This document shows, one piece after another, positions 62,462-64,000 of a stretch of DNA of 64,000 bases; positions within the stretch are counted from its first letter, which is position 1; each line of letters opens with the position of its first letter. The stretch lies in contig CACONS010000002.1 in assembly GCA_902628645.1 (NCBI GenBank), forward strand, positions 26,788 to 90,787. The letters run 5' to 3'. The notes beneath the pieces are model-generated. The model was not told the DNA's origin, did not search any database, and was given only the letters and a program-made list of their open reading frames with translations. This DNA comes from an uncultured Alphaproteobacteria bacterium (GTDB lineage: Bacteria > Pseudomonadota > Alphaproteobacteria > HIMB59 > GCA-002718135). The position numbers were made by a program, and so were the translations under genes.

Positions 62462-63169
62462 ATGTTAATTTTAAAAAGTATAATATTTTATATTTCCTTG
62501 GTTATATGGACTGTGTTGATGGGTATTGTATGTTTACCTTTTCTCTTATTACCAAGTTATTTACTTAAATATCCAACAAAACTTTGGATACGTGTTATTT
62601 TTGTTTTTCTTAATCTTATATGTAATATTAAACATAAAATTGATGGTTTAGAAAATATTCCAAATGAAAGTGTCTTAATTGCGTCTAAACATCAGTCCGC
62701 TTTTGAGACACTCGCACTCTATTACTATTTAAAAGATTGTTTCTTTGTCCATAAAAGAGAGCTTTTCTTTATACCAATTTTTGGACAATATTTATTCAAG
62801 TCTAATATGGTTGCGATTAATAGAGATGGTGGAACAAAAGCTATGAGAGATATGTTACAAAAAGTTCAATCAAAATTATCTTTTGGATCTTCAATTATTA
62901 TTTTCCCCGAAGGAACAAGAAAGCTGCCTGGTAGTAAACCTGATTATAAGACAGGTTTTATTGGAATTTATAATCATACAAAAAGAAAAATCCTTCCTGT
63001 AGCTTTAAATTCAGGTTTATGTTGGCCAAAACAATCATGGGTATTAGAAAAAGGATTAATTACTATAAAATTTTTACCGACAATTGATGAAGGTTTAGAT
63101 AAAAAAGTTTTATTAAACGAAGTTCAAAATAGAATAGAAACTGCTTCAAATTTATTATTGGATAACTAA
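62462..63169 (+). CDS. plsC: 1-acyl-sn-glycerol-3-phosphate acyltransferase (PlsC family)
   Basis: A 235-residue membrane acyltransferase of phosphatidic acid synthesis. It has an N-terminal hydrophobic region (about 3-30), motif I as ASKHQSAFET (about 77-86, where the usual HxxxxD reads HxxxxE), FFIPIFGQYLFKSNMVAINR (about 100-119) and motif III IIIFPEGTRKLPG (about 141-153). The Glu in motif I is seen in some alphaproteobacterial members. Third acyltransferase in the window; this one is the glycerolipid type. Confidence 0.88.
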   Translation: MLILKSIIFYISLVIWTVLMGIVCLPFLLLPSYLLKYPTKLWIRVIFVFLNLICNIKHKIDGLENIPNESVLIASKHQSAFETLALYYYLKDCFFVHKRELFFIPIFGQYLFKSNMVAINRDGGTKAMRDMLQKVQSKLSFGSSIIIFPEGTRKLPGSKPDYKTGFIGIYNHTKRKILPVALNSGLCWPKQSWVLEKGLITIKFLPTIDEGLDKKVLLNEVQNRIETASNLLLDN

Positions 63170-64000
63170 TTCTTTTCTGTGGGATCAAAAGTTCCTGCTT
63201 GACCAATCTCTTCAATAATTTTTCTAATTTCTTTTGATTTTATAAATTTTTCTTCCAAATATTTTAAATCATTATTTCTTATTGCTTTTTGATAAGTAAG
63301 TAGATCTTCACTGAAACGACCAAGCATTTCTAAAACGGCTTCTTTATTTTTTTCATAAACATCACGCCACATTACTGGGTCACTACCTGCCAATCTTGTG
63401 AAATCTCTAAAACCTGCAGCTGAATATTTAATTACTTCATCTTTCATTTGAGATTCAAGCTCTGTTGCAGTTCCTACGACAGAATATGCAATAAGTTGTG
63501 GAATATGAGATGTCATAGCTAGTACTCTGTCATGACGTTTAGGTTCCATGATTTCAATATTCATTCCGAATGACTCCCAAATATCTGAAACTGATCTTGT
63601 TATCTCACTCTGAGTTTCTGTTGGGGTCAAAATACAATACCTATTCTCAAACAGCTTTGCGAAACCAAATTCTGGTCCACTTTTCTCTAATCCAGCAATA
63701 GGGTGGGCAGGAACAAATAAAATTTTTTTATTATTAATTGATTCTTTAAAATCTTCTATAACACTTACTTTTGTTGAACCAACATCTGTTACTAGTGTTG
63801 TTTCATTAACATAGCTATTCAATTGCTTAAATATATCCCTATATGAACTCAAAGGTGTGCAAATAAAAATAATATCAAATTGTTGATTATATTTATTTAA
63901 ATCACTCTCTATTACATCCACAAGATTTAAATTTTTTGAAATATTTATTACCTCACTGTCCTTATCAATAGCAAAAATTTTTTTTGATAATTGTTTTTCC
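63166..64000 (-). CDS. tyrA: Prephenate dehydrogenase, partial (5' end outside window)
   Basis: Converts prephenate (or arogenate) to the tyrosine precursor. The frame is open to the right edge with no stop, giving at least 278 residues; it continues past a GTG at 63921 into AIDKDSEVINISKNLNLVD, the second strand of the Rossmann domain, so the true start lies beyond 64000. FICTPLSSYRD, VTDVGSTKVSVIEDF, VPAHPIAGLEKSGPEFGFA and RDFTRLAGSDPVMWRDV are diagnostic. Its stop overlaps the convergent plsC stop by four bases. Confidence 0.93.
   Translation of the reverse strand, partial: EKQLSKKIFAIDKDSEVINISKNLNLVDVIESDLNKYNQQFDIIFICTPLSSYRDIFKQLNSYVNETTLVTDVGSTKVSVIEDFKESINNKKILFVPAHPIAGLEKSGPEFGFAKLFENRYCILTPTETQSEITRSVSDIWESFGMNIEIMEPKRHDRVLAMTSHIPQLIAYSVVGTATELESQMKDEVIKYSAAGFRDFTRLAGSDPVMWRDVYEKNKEAVLEMLGRFSEDLLTYQKAIRNNDLKYLEEKFIKSKEIRKIIEEIGQAGTFDPTEKN

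Noticed and set aside
1..64000. CRISPR array, insertion sequence, prophage or replication origin
   Set aside because: No repeated spacer-like units, transposase or integrase motifs, terminal inverted repeats or DnaA-box cluster were found by reading.

Overview
The window is AT-rich (roughly 30% GC by eye) chromosomal DNA with tightly packed, often overlapping genes, short intergenic gaps and few regulators. It carries a DUF3035/BamF-type lipoprotein, a Coq7 hydroxylase, a HIG1-type small membrane protein, an MJ0042-type zinc-ribbon protein and cytochrome c oxidase subunit II. Together these point to a streamlined, aerobic, ubiquinone-using alphaproteobacterium. The AT content and the many solute-binding-protein transporters fit a marine oligotroph such as the HIMB59/AEGEAN-169 or SAR11-like groups; that lineage assignment is inference.

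Layout. 1-1299 (minus): 5' part of coxB, then rsmE. 1335-7680 (plus): ubiA followed by a lipid A/Kdo block (msbA-like exporter, DUF374 acyltransferase, waaA, lpxK, lpxL-like acyltransferase). 7673-17287: housekeeping genes xseA, tadA, an amidotransferase, an rRNA pseudouridine synthase, rsmD, pgi, and the minus-strand run ribF-ileS-lspA-bamF.

17330-44875 is a carbohydrate/polyol catabolic island. It holds three ABC importers: one CUT1 type (23807-20744) and two CUT2 types (29134-26407 and 37705-34752). They are interleaved with xylose isomerase, ThuA, two PhyH dioxygenases, a membrane desaturase/hydroxylase, Gfo/Idh/MocA dehydrogenase, TIM-barrel isomerase, FGGY kinase, split transketolase, IolD, two 2-hydroxyacid dehydrogenases, a Rieske-like small protein, and a three-gene operon matching the end of the diketo-hydrolase route of L-fucose or L-rhamnose breakdown (SDR, FAH hydrolase, L-lactate dehydrogenase). 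Each solute-binding-protein gene is followed by a hairpin before its permease gene, probably to raise binding-protein expression.

45012-48350: galE-galT-sufE-flavin reductase and tRNA-Leu(CAA). 48369-64000: MFS exporter, YqaA-like protein, dsbB, coq7, HNH nuclease, esterase, small membrane and charged proteins, then a minus-strand acyl-CoA/sulfur block (alpha/beta hydrolase, O-acetylhomoserine sulfhydrylase, DmdB-like acyl-CoA ligase, FadN-like beta-oxidation enzyme), then argH-lptM-lysA, a zinc-ribbon protein, a PlsC acyltransferase and a partial tyrA.

The most unusual object is the 106-residue protein at 41755-42075. It aligns by eye with Rieske ferredoxins, but both histidine ligands are replaced by cysteine. 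Other points of note are a duplicated Lys-Arg-Phe tail on the BamF-like lipoprotein, the FGGY kinase plus split transketolase operon of unknown substrate, and a probable Gfo/Idh remnant beside thuA. I see no CRISPR array, phage, insertion sequence or replication origin. All identities are from reading motifs; no database search was run.
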